From: Clostridiales bacterium
GTDB lineage: Bacteria; Bacillota; Clostridia; Lachnospirales; CAG-274
Reading direction: 5' to 3'
DNA length: 5,497 bases
Assembly (NCBI GenBank): GCA_021203425.1
Contig: JAJQBF010000307.1
Location: forward strand, 1-5,497
Below, piece after piece: positions 1 through 5,482 of the stretch. Position numbers and translations under genes: made by a program. The stretch's first letter is position 1, and every line of letters starts with the position of its first letter. The notes beneath the pieces are model-generated. The model worked only from the letters and a program-made list of their open reading frames with translations, searched no databases and was not told where the DNA came from.

Positions 1-134
1 TCTTCAATAGAAATTTCCTCTCTGAATTCCCTTACATCATCATCTGTAATTTTGTTCTTTAAATTGACCTTTACTGGATGAAACCAAAAATAAGATGAAT
101 AATCGTGTCCTTCAACAATTTTAATTTTATACAT
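1..134 (-). CDS. 5' end of an unrecognised gene, cut by the window edge
   Basis: An open frame reads leftward from an ATG at 134-132 through the window edge, giving about 44 residues that begin MYKIKIVEGHDYSSYFWFHP and continue with a charged stretch (KNKITDDDVREFREEI). A near-perfect ribosome binding site, GGAGGTG at 146-140 on the minus strand, lies 5 bases before the ATG and makes the start convincing. I do not recognise the family: no membrane segment or signal peptide is seen, and the fragment looks like a small soluble protein. Its upstream region (169-222) carries the same box array found upstream of the integrase, so the two genes are probably co-regulated. Whether it belongs to the mobile element or to its neighbour cannot be told from this fragment. 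Confidence 0.7.
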   Translation of the reverse strand, partial: MYKIKIVEGHDYSSYFWFHPVKVNLKNKITDDDVREFREEISIE

Positions 135-168
135 TTTCACACCTCCGACTTTTCAAATATATAACGCT

Positions 169-222
169 ATGACGATATATGACGGTAATGACGATATTTA
201 AGACCCCGACAGTATCGTCATT
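169..222 (-). promoter_or_regulatory. Left CGTCAT/ATGACG box cluster, probable operator
   Basis: On the plus strand ATGACG occurs at 169-174, 179-184 and 188-193 (spacings of 10 and 9 bp), and an opposing CGTCAT is at 216-221. The sequences AATGACGATA (187-196) and TATCGTCATT (213-222) form a 10-bp perfect inverted repeat around a 16-base centre containing CCCCGAC. Positions 169-195 recur exactly, reverse-complemented, at 4275-4301, and the similarity continues at lower identity to 221. The cluster sits 34 bp upstream of the minus-strand start at 134 and downstream of the RHH gene. Short repeats spaced 9-10 bp apart are what ribbon-helix-helix or similar dimeric regulators bind, so an operator is the best reading. 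No clear -35/-10 pair was found for the left gene. A role as replication iterons is the main alternative. Confidence 0.65.
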
Positions 223-240
223 TTTATGCAAGACTAAATA

Positions 241-744
241 TTATTTATTTGCCTGATACACCAATGTATATAGAACATCATAAATATCCTCATCAGCCCA
301 ATACCATTCATTTGCACCAAACAATTTTATAACAGCCAAATCCTGCACCTTATCAGCCTTCTTAAACTTTGCTTTAAAAGCTGCTTCTGAAATCACCTCT
401 TTAACGCATTTTTCTTCTGCTCTGTTGCGGAGGTCAAGTACATAGGCGTAATCTTTCTCATATACATACGGCAATTTAGCAGAAAATGTATTGTCGGGTC
501 TGTGAACAACCCTAATTATTGTATCAATATCCTCTGCACAGTTTGTTAGTATATCGCTTCCCTCAAGAGTTTTAATATATTCGGAAATAGCTCTTTTAAT
601 AAATTCACTTACAGTCATATTGTTTTTATCGGCTATGATACCAACAATATCCTTAACACCCTTGCGAGTTTTTGCTCCTAATGTATCATATGCTTTTGCA
701 TCATATTTTCTGTTTGATTGTCGTTTAGCTTTAGATAATGGCAT
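241..744 (-). CDS. Arc/CopG-type ribbon-helix-helix DNA-binding protein
   Basis: The protein has 167 residues. It begins with a basic segment (MPLSKAKRQSNRKYDAKAYD), followed at about residues 18-58 by a pattern typical of Arc-like ribbon-helix-helix proteins: a short strand (TLGAKTRKG), helix A (VKDIVGIIADKNN), the turn MTVSEF, and helix B (IKRAISEYIK). Such proteins act as dimers that insert the strand into the DNA major groove, usually as repressors of their own or nearby promoters. Residues 62-167 form a second, acidic and aromatic-rich domain that I do not recognise, which makes it longer than a minimal RHH repressor. The start is supported by GGAGGT at 756-751 (minus strand), 6 bases before the ATG. 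It is transcribed divergently from the rightward operon at 916, with the operator-like repeats of 777-833 between them. It is the best candidate to bind those repeats or the CGTCAT boxes, but the target is inferred. Confidence 0.75.
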   Translation of the reverse strand: MPLSKAKRQSNRKYDAKAYDTLGAKTRKGVKDIVGIIADKNNMTVSEFIKRAISEYIKTLEGSDILTNCAEDIDTIIRVVHRPDNTFSAKLPYVYEKDYAYVLDLRNRAEEKCVKEVISEAAFKAKFKKADKVQDLAVIKLFGANEWYWADEDIYDVLYTLVYQANK

Positions 745-775
745 AAAAAAACCTCCAAAAATTTAAAATTACCTC

Positions 776-804
776 TTGACAAATACACGTTGTCAGTGTA
801 AAAT
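776..804 (+). promoter_or_regulatory. Sigma-70-type promoter of the rightward operon
   Basis: A perfect -35 box TTGACA (776-781) is followed after 17 bp by TAAAAT (799-804), one mismatch from the -10 consensus. This predicts a transcript start near 811 and a leader of about 105 bases before the HTH gene at 916. An inverted repeat, TGACAA (777-782) and TTGTCA (790-795), covers the -35 box and half the spacer, which is a good position for a repressor. The RHH gene lies divergently on the other side; no equally clear promoter was seen for it, though it may lie within the same 745-840 stretch. Confidence 0.75.
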
Positions 805-817
805 GATGGTTACGGGG

Positions 818-833
818 GGCACGTTAACGTGCC
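818..833. promoter_or_regulatory. Perfect 16-bp palindrome just downstream of the operon promoter
   Basis: GGCACGTTAACGTGCC is a perfect palindrome with 8-bp arms and no loop. It begins only about 7 bp after the predicted transcript start. The absence of a loop and of a following T-run argues against a terminator, so a dimer-binding operator is more likely. It is preceded by a run of six G (814-819). The regulator is not identified; the adjacent RHH protein and the HTH protein at 916 are both candidates. Confidence 0.55.
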
Positions 834-902
834 GATGTAATTCGTTTTATATTTTAAGTTTAACACATACATATTTAGTTTGCAACAAAAATTTGTTACG
901 TA

Positions 903-907
903 GGAGG
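903..907 (+). promoter_or_regulatory. Ribosome binding site that fixes the start of the HTH gene
   Basis: GGAGG at 903-907 lies 8 bases before ATG 916-918. An in-frame GTG at 907-909 overlaps this site and therefore cannot be the start, which removes the first three residues of the longest open frame. A short inverted repeat, AACAAA (884-889) and TTTGTT (892-897), lies immediately upstream and could influence access to the site. Confidence 0.75.
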
Positions 908-915
908 TGAACAAA

Positions 916-1146
916 ATGCAATCACAGAACAACACAATTTTACCGAAATTTAAAGGGCGTAATGTCCCTATATCGGAAATTGCACAAGCTACAGGTAAAA
1001 GTTCACAATTTATCAGGTTGGGAATCCAACGGGGATTTTTAACTTTTGGCTATGCGATAAAAAAAGAAGGTTCCACGCAGTTCAACTACTTCTGTCCAGA
1101 TAAACGGGTTTGGGAAGAACTCGGATATTTTAACGAAACAGCATAA
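916..1146 (+). CDS. Small helix-turn-helix protein, excisionase/regulator type
   Basis: A 76-residue protein, first gene of the rightward operon. Residues 18-40 (VPISEIAQATGKSSQFIRLG onward to IQRGFL) read as a MerR/excisionase-like helix-turn-helix: a helix that checks the DNA backbone, the turn ATGKS, and a recognition helix QFIRLGIQRG. This is followed by a strand-rich wing (TFGYAIKKEGSTQFNYFC) and a terminal RVWEELGY segment. Proteins of this size and pattern are common next to integrases and in phage or integrative-element control regions, where they bend DNA for excision or act as regulators. Which of these applies is not decided by the sequence. The gene ends 37 bp before the next start and belongs to the same transcription unit. 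Confidence 0.75.
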   Translation: MQSQNNTILPKFKGRNVPISEIAQATGKSSQFIRLGIQRGFLTFGYAIKKEGSTQFNYFCPDKRVWEELGYFNETA

Positions 1147-1183
1147 AGTAGTTTGCATAAATCAAAACATAAGGAGGCAAAAT

Positions 1184-1480
1184 ATGAAAACTTTAAGTAA
1201 TAGAATGTACAACTTACCCATTAAAACATACTACAATCCTCAAGCAGTTATAGAAGTGCTGGCTATCGATTTTTACGATTTTGCGGTATTTCGTCTTGAA
1301 TTTTTAGAGGGGCTTATTTCCGACTTTCAGGCAGATTTGGCTGAGACAGAAGATGCTTATATGGCTTGCAGCAGTATAGCTTTAAAAAAGGAAACAGATG
1401 AACTTAAAAAACTTATTTTAGCAGCTCGTAAGGAGCAAGCTGAAATAAAGGCTTATCTTGAATCTCGTAAAATTAACTAA
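1184..1480 (+). CDS. Small helical protein of unknown function
   Basis: A 98-residue protein with an AAGGAGG site (1171-1177) 6 bases before the ATG, so translation is well supported. The N-terminal part (to about residue 30) is mixed, with several aromatic residues (MYN, TYYN, IDFYDF). Residues 35-95 are almost entirely predicted helix with heptad-like spacing and many charged residues (for example KKETDELKKLILAARKEQAE), suggesting a helical hairpin or coiled coil that mediates oligomerisation. No catalytic motif, signal peptide or membrane segment is visible, and I do not recognise the family. Lying between the HTH gene and the ATPase in one operon, it may be an accessory factor for replication or mobilization, but that is inferred from position only. 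Confidence 0.7.
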   Translation: MKTLSNRMYNLPIKTYYNPQAVIEVLAIDFYDFAVFRLEFLEGLISDFQADLAETEDAYMACSSIALKKETDELKKLILAARKEQAEIKAYLESRKIN

Positions 1481-1496
1481 AACATAATAAACACAA

Positions 1497-1529
1497 GTCG
1501 GTCTCCTGTTGTTTAAATGGGAGACTGAC
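1497..1529 (+). promoter_or_regulatory. Intergenic hairpin upstream of the ATPase gene
   Basis: GTCGGTCTCC (1497-1506) pairs with GGAGACTGAC (1520-1529) as a 10-bp stem with a single G-T wobble and a 13-base loop. It lies between the stop of the 98-residue gene and the ribosome binding site (GGAG, 1544-1547) of the ATPase. There is no T-run after it (ATCTGTAAAA follows), so a classic terminator is unlikely. A processing or mRNA-stabilising hairpin, or a protein-binding site setting the ATPase level, fits better. Confidence 0.5.
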
Positions 1530-1554
1530 ATCTGTAAAATCAAGGAGTGAATAT

Positions 1555-2547
1555 ATGAATCAAAAACTAAAAAAATTAGACGCTATATCTATTACACAGC
1601 TATATGATACCGAATTGATGCCAAAAGCACCGATTATTGATAAGTTGCTGTTCGAAGGTGTTTATCTTTTTGTCGGAGCGCCTAAAGTTGGGAAATCCTT
1701 TTTTGTATCTCAGCTGGCACATCATATCAGCAAGGGTATTCCTCTTTTTGGGCACAATGTACGTCAGTGCGATGTGTTATACCTCGCTTTTGAGGATACT
1801 CTTTCAAGACTTCAAGGACGTTTTTCACAGATGTTTGGGTTAGAATCCAATGACCATCTGTTTCTTACCACAGAATCTACAACTATACATTATGGTTTGG
1901 GCACTCAATTGTTGGAACATATTAAAAACCATCCAGACGCAAAATTCATCATCATTGATACTCTCCAGAAAATTCGGGAGATAAGCACCGAGTGCAATTA
2001 TTCTTCTGATTATGATGCAGTCACAAAATTAAAAGACCTTGCAGAGCAGTACAACATTTGTATTATACTTGTTCACCATACAAGAAAACAGGAAGCTTCT
2101 GACTGCTTTGACCTCATCAGCGGAACAAATGGTTTGCTTGGTGCTGCCGATGGAGCCTTTGTCCTTCAAAAAGAAAAGAGGACAGCCAACAAAGCCACCC
2201 TTGACATAGTTGGTCGTGACCAACCCGACCAAAGAATGTATTTGGAGTTTGACCGTCAACACTGTATTTGGAACTTTGTAAAATCGGACTGTGAACTGTG
2301 GAAGGAACCCACTGACCCACTGCTTGAATCCATATCCGAATTTATAAGCGAACACAAGTCTTGGAGCGGTACGGCGACGGAGCTTATTAAAGATTTAAGC
2401 CCAACCGATATATCTCCTAATGTCCTCAGCCGAAAGTTAAATGTCTTGTCGGGCAGGCTTCTCAATGATTACAATATCATTTACCACAGTACACGTACAA
2501 GCGACAAGCGCCTTATTAACCTTTCGCAGAAAGGTGGAAAATGCTGA
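1555..2547 (+). CDS. RepA-like AAA (RecA-fold) ATPase, probable replicative helicase
   Basis: A 330-residue cytoplasmic protein of the AAA_25/RepA type, relatives of the hexameric helicase RepA. Visible motifs are a Walker A loop GAPKVGKS (residues 41-48), an acidic strand end LYLAFED (75-81), a Walker B strand FIIID (131-135), the segment ILVHHTRK (171-178) at the sensor position typical of this family, and SGTNGLLGAADG (189-200), a common RepA-family motif. Residues from about 255 onward form a C-terminal helical, probably winged-helix region (TATELIKDLSPTDISPNVLSRKL). The likely role is ATP-driven unwinding or loading during replication of the excised element; no separate initiator or primase is seen in the window. 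Start: GGAG at 1544-1547, 7 bases before the ATG. The stop is only 13 bp before the hairpin region at 2561, which precedes the relaxase in the same operon. Confidence 0.82.
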   Translation: MNQKLKKLDAISITQLYDTELMPKAPIIDKLLFEGVYLFVGAPKVGKSFFVSQLAHHISKGIPLFGHNVRQCDVLYLAFEDTLSRLQGRFSQMFGLESNDHLFLTTESTTIHYGLGTQLLEHIKNHPDAKFIIIDTLQKIREISTECNYSSDYDAVTKLKDLAEQYNICIILVHHTRKQEASDCFDLISGTNGLLGAADGAFVLQKEKRTANKATLDIVGRDQPDQRMYLEFDRQHCIWNFVKSDCELWKEPTDPLLESISEFISEHKSWSGTATELIKDLSPTDISPNVLSRKLNVLSGRLLNDYNIIYHSTRTSDKRLINLSQKGGKC

Positions 2548-2560
2548 GCAAAGCGAAGCC

Positions 2561-2612
2561 GCAAAAAGTTTTGGCATTGCTCCGATAGGGGCTGTGCCAA
2601 AACTAATTTTGC
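2561..2612 (+). repeat. Long compound hairpin, candidate oriT component
   Basis: AGTTTTGGCA (2567-2576) and TGCCAAAACT (2595-2604) form a perfect 10-bp stem. It is extended outward by GCAAAA (2561-2566) with TTTTGC (2607-2612) across a 2-base bulge, and inward by GCTCC (2579-2583) with GGGGC (2588-2592) closed by the tetraloop GATA. The result is an unusually strong structure of about 21 pairs in non-coding DNA immediately upstream of the relaxase gene. No T-run follows, so it is not a typical terminator. Its position agrees with relaxase families whose origin of transfer lies just 5' of mob, so oriT is the favoured reading. The nick site is not identified. Confidence 0.6.
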
Positions 2613-2633
2613 GTTCCTTTTGACAAAAGGAAC
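2613..2633 (+). repeat. Perfect 21-bp hairpin next to the compound hairpin
   Basis: GTTCCTTTTG (2613-2622) and CAAAAGGAAC (2624-2633) are perfect inverted copies around a single central A. The repeat abuts the preceding hairpin without a gap. It is followed by AAAACCGCTACC rather than T residues, so termination is unlikely on this strand. Together the two structures are the likely relaxase recognition region, with nicking expected nearby, possibly in the 2634-2665 stretch. That assignment is inference. Confidence 0.6.
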
Positions 2634-2685
2634 AAAACCGCTACCATACTGACATCAGAAATTTGAAATACTCATACCCACTGAA

Positions 2686-2690
2686 GGAGG
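2686..2690 (+). promoter_or_regulatory. Ribosome binding site that fixes the GTG start of the relaxase
   Basis: GGAGG at 2686-2690, within a longer AAGGAGGTGA, lies 8 bases before GTG 2699-2701. Upstream in-frame TTG 2663 has no such site, and its 12 extra residues would be translated through this Shine-Dalgarno sequence. The GTG start also places the conserved N-terminal motif at the distance normal for the family. Confidence 0.8.
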
Positions 2691-2698
2691 TGAAAATC

Positions 2699-4228
2699 GT
2701 GGAAAAAAGCATATCTCTTATGAAGGGCAAAGGCTCTCTTGCCCACAACAACAGAGAGTTTATTGCTGAAAATGTAGATTCAGACAGAACCAAATTTAAC
2801 ATATACTATAAACAGGAAAAACTTGAAGAGGCCTATAAAAATTGTTCCGCAGAAACAATTGAAAATTATAATACAAAGCAGAAAAGGAAAGGCCGCCGTA
2901 TAAACGGTGTTAAAGGTTATATTGACAAAATTGAAAAATCGGGCAACGGAGAAAAGCCTTTTTATGAAATTGTTGTACAAGTCGGCAATATTTATGACAG
3001 TGCAATAGGCACTGAACAGGGAGAACTCTGCAAAACCATACTTGACGAATATATGAGAGATTTTGAGAAAAGAAATCCAAACCTTTATGTTTTTAACGCT
3101 GTATTTCACTGTGATGAGTGTACTCCCCATTTACATATAGACTACATTCCCCTCGGAAGAGATTATAAACAGGGAATGGCGGTCAGAAATTCACTCGACA
3201 GGGCGCTTAAACAGCAGGGTATTGACGGAAAATCAAACAAGCGGGAGAACAGCACTATAGCTTGGCAGCAGTCCGAAAAATCAGCACTTGAGGCCATTAT
3301 GAACCGACACGGTATAGAAAGAGCTGCCGAAACGGGCTTGCATTTAAAAAACCAAAGCGTTAATCAGTATAAAGCTGTGGCACATGATACAGACAATCGT
3401 TTGAAGCAGCTTCCCCAACAGATAGAATACAAGCCTGCATTTTTAAGTAAGGACAAGGTAGTTGTGAATGCTGCTGACATTGAAAAAATCGAAGAAAAAG
3501 CAAAGCTGCTTGTTATTAAGGAAGATGCCGTTAAATCAGCGGAAGCTAAACAGAAAGAGGAGCTTTCCAAAATATCCGAATATAAACATTATAAATCCGA
3601 AAGCGAAAAATACAAGACTGAGAGTGCAGAGTATAAGAAAAAGTACGAAGAAAAGGCGGAAGCCTATGATAAAATGGCTCAAAAAATTGACGAAGTGCGT
3701 GAATCCCACTTTAAGGCAATTGAGAGAAACTTAAATCTCCGTAGGGACTACAGCAAAGCTTTGGAAACCTTAACGGCACTTGTTAACTCCGCTGCCGAAT
3801 TGTCAAGAGCCGTAAATGCAGTAATTAAAACAAAAGATTTATCTGTGGAAGTAAAAGCAGCTTTAAAGGCAGCGGCGGCCTTTTTGAAAAAAAGCATATC
3901 CGACCTTCCGGCACTTGAAAACAAGGATTTTGAAAGAGAATCTGCTTTCAAAGAATATAAAAAGACAAAGGATACCATTGATACATCAACTCCCGAAATC
4001 TCGCAGGAAATTTCAACTTTATATTCATCTGCACTTGCTAAAGTCAACGAAAAATATCCTCCTATACTTACATATAAGGGAGGAAGTCAGGGCAGAGGAT
4101 TTTATGAAATACATAACGGAACTGTCGGAAGGTTTTACGGCGGCAAAGAAATACTTCCGGAACTGCTCAAAAACGGTGTGAAAATAAAAGACCCCTACAG
4201 CTTGTTAAGCCGCAGTCAAGCAAGATAA
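2699..4228 (+). CDS. mob: MOBV-family relaxase (Mob/Pre, plasmid recombination/mobilization protein)
   Basis: A 509-residue relaxase that nicks one strand at oriT and leads it into the recipient. The N-terminal catalytic domain (about 1-245) carries the MOBV motifs: HNNR at residues 16-19, in the SLAHNNREF context, where the His corresponds to the nucleophilic His of MobM of pMV158, and the metal-binding HCDECTPHLH at 137-146, matching HxDExxPHxH. Residues of about 258-345 are a charged coiled coil (KSAEAKQKEELSKISEYK and following), usual for dimerisation in this family. An alanine-rich helical part follows (about 360-400), and the last 55 residues have a compact tail with YKGGSQGRGFYEIHNGTVGR. 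Length is within the Mob/Pre range. Its gene lies directly downstream of strong hairpins that are the candidate oriT. No type IV secretion genes are visible, so it would act in trans with a helper. It ends in TAA. Confidence 0.9.
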   Translation: MEKSISLMKGKGSLAHNNREFIAENVDSDRTKFNIYYKQEKLEEAYKNCSAETIENYNTKQKRKGRRINGVKGYIDKIEKSGNGEKPFYEIVVQVGNIYDSAIGTEQGELCKTILDEYMRDFEKRNPNLYVFNAVFHCDECTPHLHIDYIPLGRDYKQGMAVRNSLDRALKQQGIDGKSNKRENSTIAWQQSEKSALEAIMNRHGIERAAETGLHLKNQSVNQYKAVAHDTDNRLKQLPQQIEYKPAFLSKDKVVVNAADIEKIEEKAKLLVIKEDAVKSAEAKQKEELSKISEYKHYKSESEKYKTESAEYKKKYEEKAEAYDKMAQKIDEVRESHFKAIERNLNLRRDYSKALETLTALVNSAAELSRAVNAVIKTKDLSVEVKAALKAAAAFLKKSISDLPALENKDFERESAFKEYKKTKDTIDTSTPEISQEISTLYSSALAKVNEKYPPILTYKGGSQGRGFYEIHNGTVGRFYGGKEILPELLKNGVKIKDPYSLLSRSQAR

Positions 4229-4234
4229 TCAATC

Positions 4235-4261
4235 TTGTCTTTATATAGATGATGGTATAAT
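4235..4261 (+). promoter_or_regulatory. Probable extended -10 promoter for the integrase
   Basis: A consensus TATAAT (4256-4261) is preceded by TGG (4253-4255), the TGn of an extended -10. A weak -35, TTGTCT (4235-4240), lies at a short 15-bp spacing. Transcription would begin near 4268, immediately upstream of the CGTCAT boxes at 4277-4301, so a protein bound there could block early elongation, or the boxes could act in the RNA leader. The leader to the integrase ATG would be about 170 bases. Confidence 0.55.
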
Positions 4262-4301
4262 CGGGGGCTAAAACATCGTCATTACCGTCATATATCGTCA
4301 T
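4249..4301 (+). promoter_or_regulatory. Right CGTCAT box cluster, inverted copy of the one at 169-221
   Basis: CGTCAT occurs at 4277-4282, 4286-4291 and 4296-4301 (spacings of 9 and 10 bp), with a degenerate opposing ATGATG at 4249-4254. Positions 4275-4301 are the exact reverse complement of 169-195 (27 bp). The adjoining 26 bp match in 18 positions, including a shared CGGGG core. Each copy sits on the side upstream of an outward-facing gene, here the integrase. Because the two copies keep the same layout of boxes, G-run and gene direction, a shared operator is favoured over a chance repeat. Confidence 0.65.
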
Positions 4302-4337
4302 TTCGCTTATTACGAAAGTGAAACCCTACAAACAAAA

Positions 4338-4406
4338 TATATTTTCGGGCAAAAGAAAAAAGCTGCTGCAAAACCCTTGCTTATTATTCTTTTTGCCCGA
4401 AATATA
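4338..4406 (+). promoter_or_regulatory. Long leader hairpin upstream of the integrase
   Basis: TTTCGGGCAAAA (4343-4354) and TTTTGCCCGAAA (4391-4402) form a 12-bp perfect stem, extended by TATA (4338-4341) with TATA (4403-4406) across a one-base bulge. The 36-base loop contains a smaller inverted repeat, GCAA (4368-4371) and TTGC (4377-4380). It lies 32 bases before the integrase ATG and 21 before its GAGG site (4428-4431). No T-run follows on the plus strand. On the minus strand it is followed by a T-rich stretch, so it might stop leftward transcripts. Regulation of integrase expression or a recombination-related structure is possible. Confidence 0.5.
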
Positions 4407-4438
4407 AATAAGATTTATAACAGAAAAGAGGTAATAAC

Positions 4439-5482
4439 ATGAAATTAGGAAACGGAACAAGCAGTATATACAGATTATCAGGAAAACGCAGGAATCCTTA
4501 TATTGTAAGAAAGACCGTCGGCTGGGAAATTGATGAGGAGACGGGAAAAGCAAAGCAGAAATATATAACCATTGGCTATGCTCCGACAAAGGCAAAGGGC
4601 ATTGAAATGCTTATGGAGTACAACCAAAATCCCTATGATGTGGAGATTGTAAAAACAACCTTTGCGGATGTTTACGAAAGGTAGTCGGGTGAAAAATTCA
4701 GTACAATTTCGGTTTCAAACATTAACGGCTACAATGCTTCGTATAAATGCTGTGAACCCCTTTATAACAAGATTTTCAAGGATATTCAGCTAATTGATTT
4801 GCAGACGGTTGTGGATACCTGCGGAAAGAACTATCCTACGCTGAGAAAGCTTAAGGTTTTGTTTAATCAGCTTTATGAATACGCAATGAAGTATGAAATC
4901 TGCAATAAGGATTATTCAGCCTATGTGGATATAGCCAAGCACAAAGACAGAAACCCCAATAAAAATGACAGAAAGCCTTTTTCGAAAAAAGAAAGTGCTC
5001 TGTTATGGGAGCAGAAGGGCAACGAATATGTGCAGATTGTTTTGATGCTCATTTACAGCGGGGTTCGTGTATCGGAGCTTCTTAACCTCAAAAAAGAAAA
5101 TGTGGATTTGGAGAATCACTGCTTTGACGTAGTAAAGAGCAAAACCGACAACGGTATCCGCAAAGTACCCATAGCCGACAAGGTTTTCGATTTCTACAAG
5201 GCTCGCTATGATGACAGCAGCAAATATCTGCTTCACACAGACACAGGCGAAAAATTTACATACAGAAACTACTATGACAGCTACTGGAAACCCGTTATGG
5301 AACTTATCGGCACAGAACACCACAGACCCCACGATACAAGACACACCTGTATATCAATGCTCACCAAAGCCCACGTTGACCAGACCACCATCAAGAAAAT
5401 CGTCGGTCATTCGGGAGCAATGTCCCTTACCGAAAGGGTGTATACTTTTAAAACACAGTTGGAGTATAATGTTTTCCAATAA
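4439..5482 (+). pseudogene. int: Tyrosine recombinase (integrase) interrupted by one in-frame TAG
   Basis: Read through the TAG at 4682-4684 (codon 82), the frame encodes 347 codons of a phage-type tyrosine recombinase with no frameshift. Residues of about 10-65 resemble an arm-type DNA-binding domain (KRRNPYIVRKTVGWEIDEET). Residues of about 75-175 form the SAM-like core-binding domain (SGEKFSTISVSNINGYNASY onward). The catalytic domain retains the full set: R210 in YSGVRVSELL, K235 in SKTDNGIRKV, H298 and R301 in PHDTRHT, H324 in IVGHSG, and nucleophile Y335 in ERVYTF. The stop falls in VYER*SGEKF, where relatives commonly have Trp, so a TGG-to-TAG change is likely. Every other complete gene here ends in TAA or TGA. 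No well-placed restart codon was seen after the stop; in-frame TTG 4799 lacks a ribosome site. The gene starts at an ATG with GAGG 7 bases upstream. It is either inactivated, rescued by readthrough or suppression, or a sequencing error. Confidence 0.85.

Noticed and set aside
169..222. Short CRISPR-like array
   Set aside because: Units are only 6-9 bp and contiguous, with no spacers of CRISPR size and no cas genes.
907..915. GTG start at 907 for the HTH gene
   Set aside because: It lies within the ribosome binding site; ATG 916 is correctly spaced from GGAGG.
2029..2355. Minus-strand open frames inside the ATPase, relaxase and integrase genes
   Set aside because: They are antisense shadows of genes with clear family motifs and lack convincing ribosome sites.
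2561..2633. Rho-independent terminators after the ATPase gene
   Set aside because: Stems are followed by AATTTTGCG and AAAACCG, not by a T-run, and the relaxase appears to need readthrough from upstream.
2663..2698. Upstream in-frame TTG start giving a 521-residue relaxase
   Set aside because: No ribosome site precedes it, and its extra codons overlap the strong GGAGG that serves GTG 2699.
169..4301. Terminal inverted repeats of a transposon
   Set aside because: No transposase is present, the integrase lies outside the repeats, and no target-site duplication flanks them.
4799..5482. Independent shorter recombinase starting at TTG 4799
   Set aside because: Same frame as the gene from 4439, split only by a TAG, with no ribosome site at the TTG and the core-binding domain cut through.
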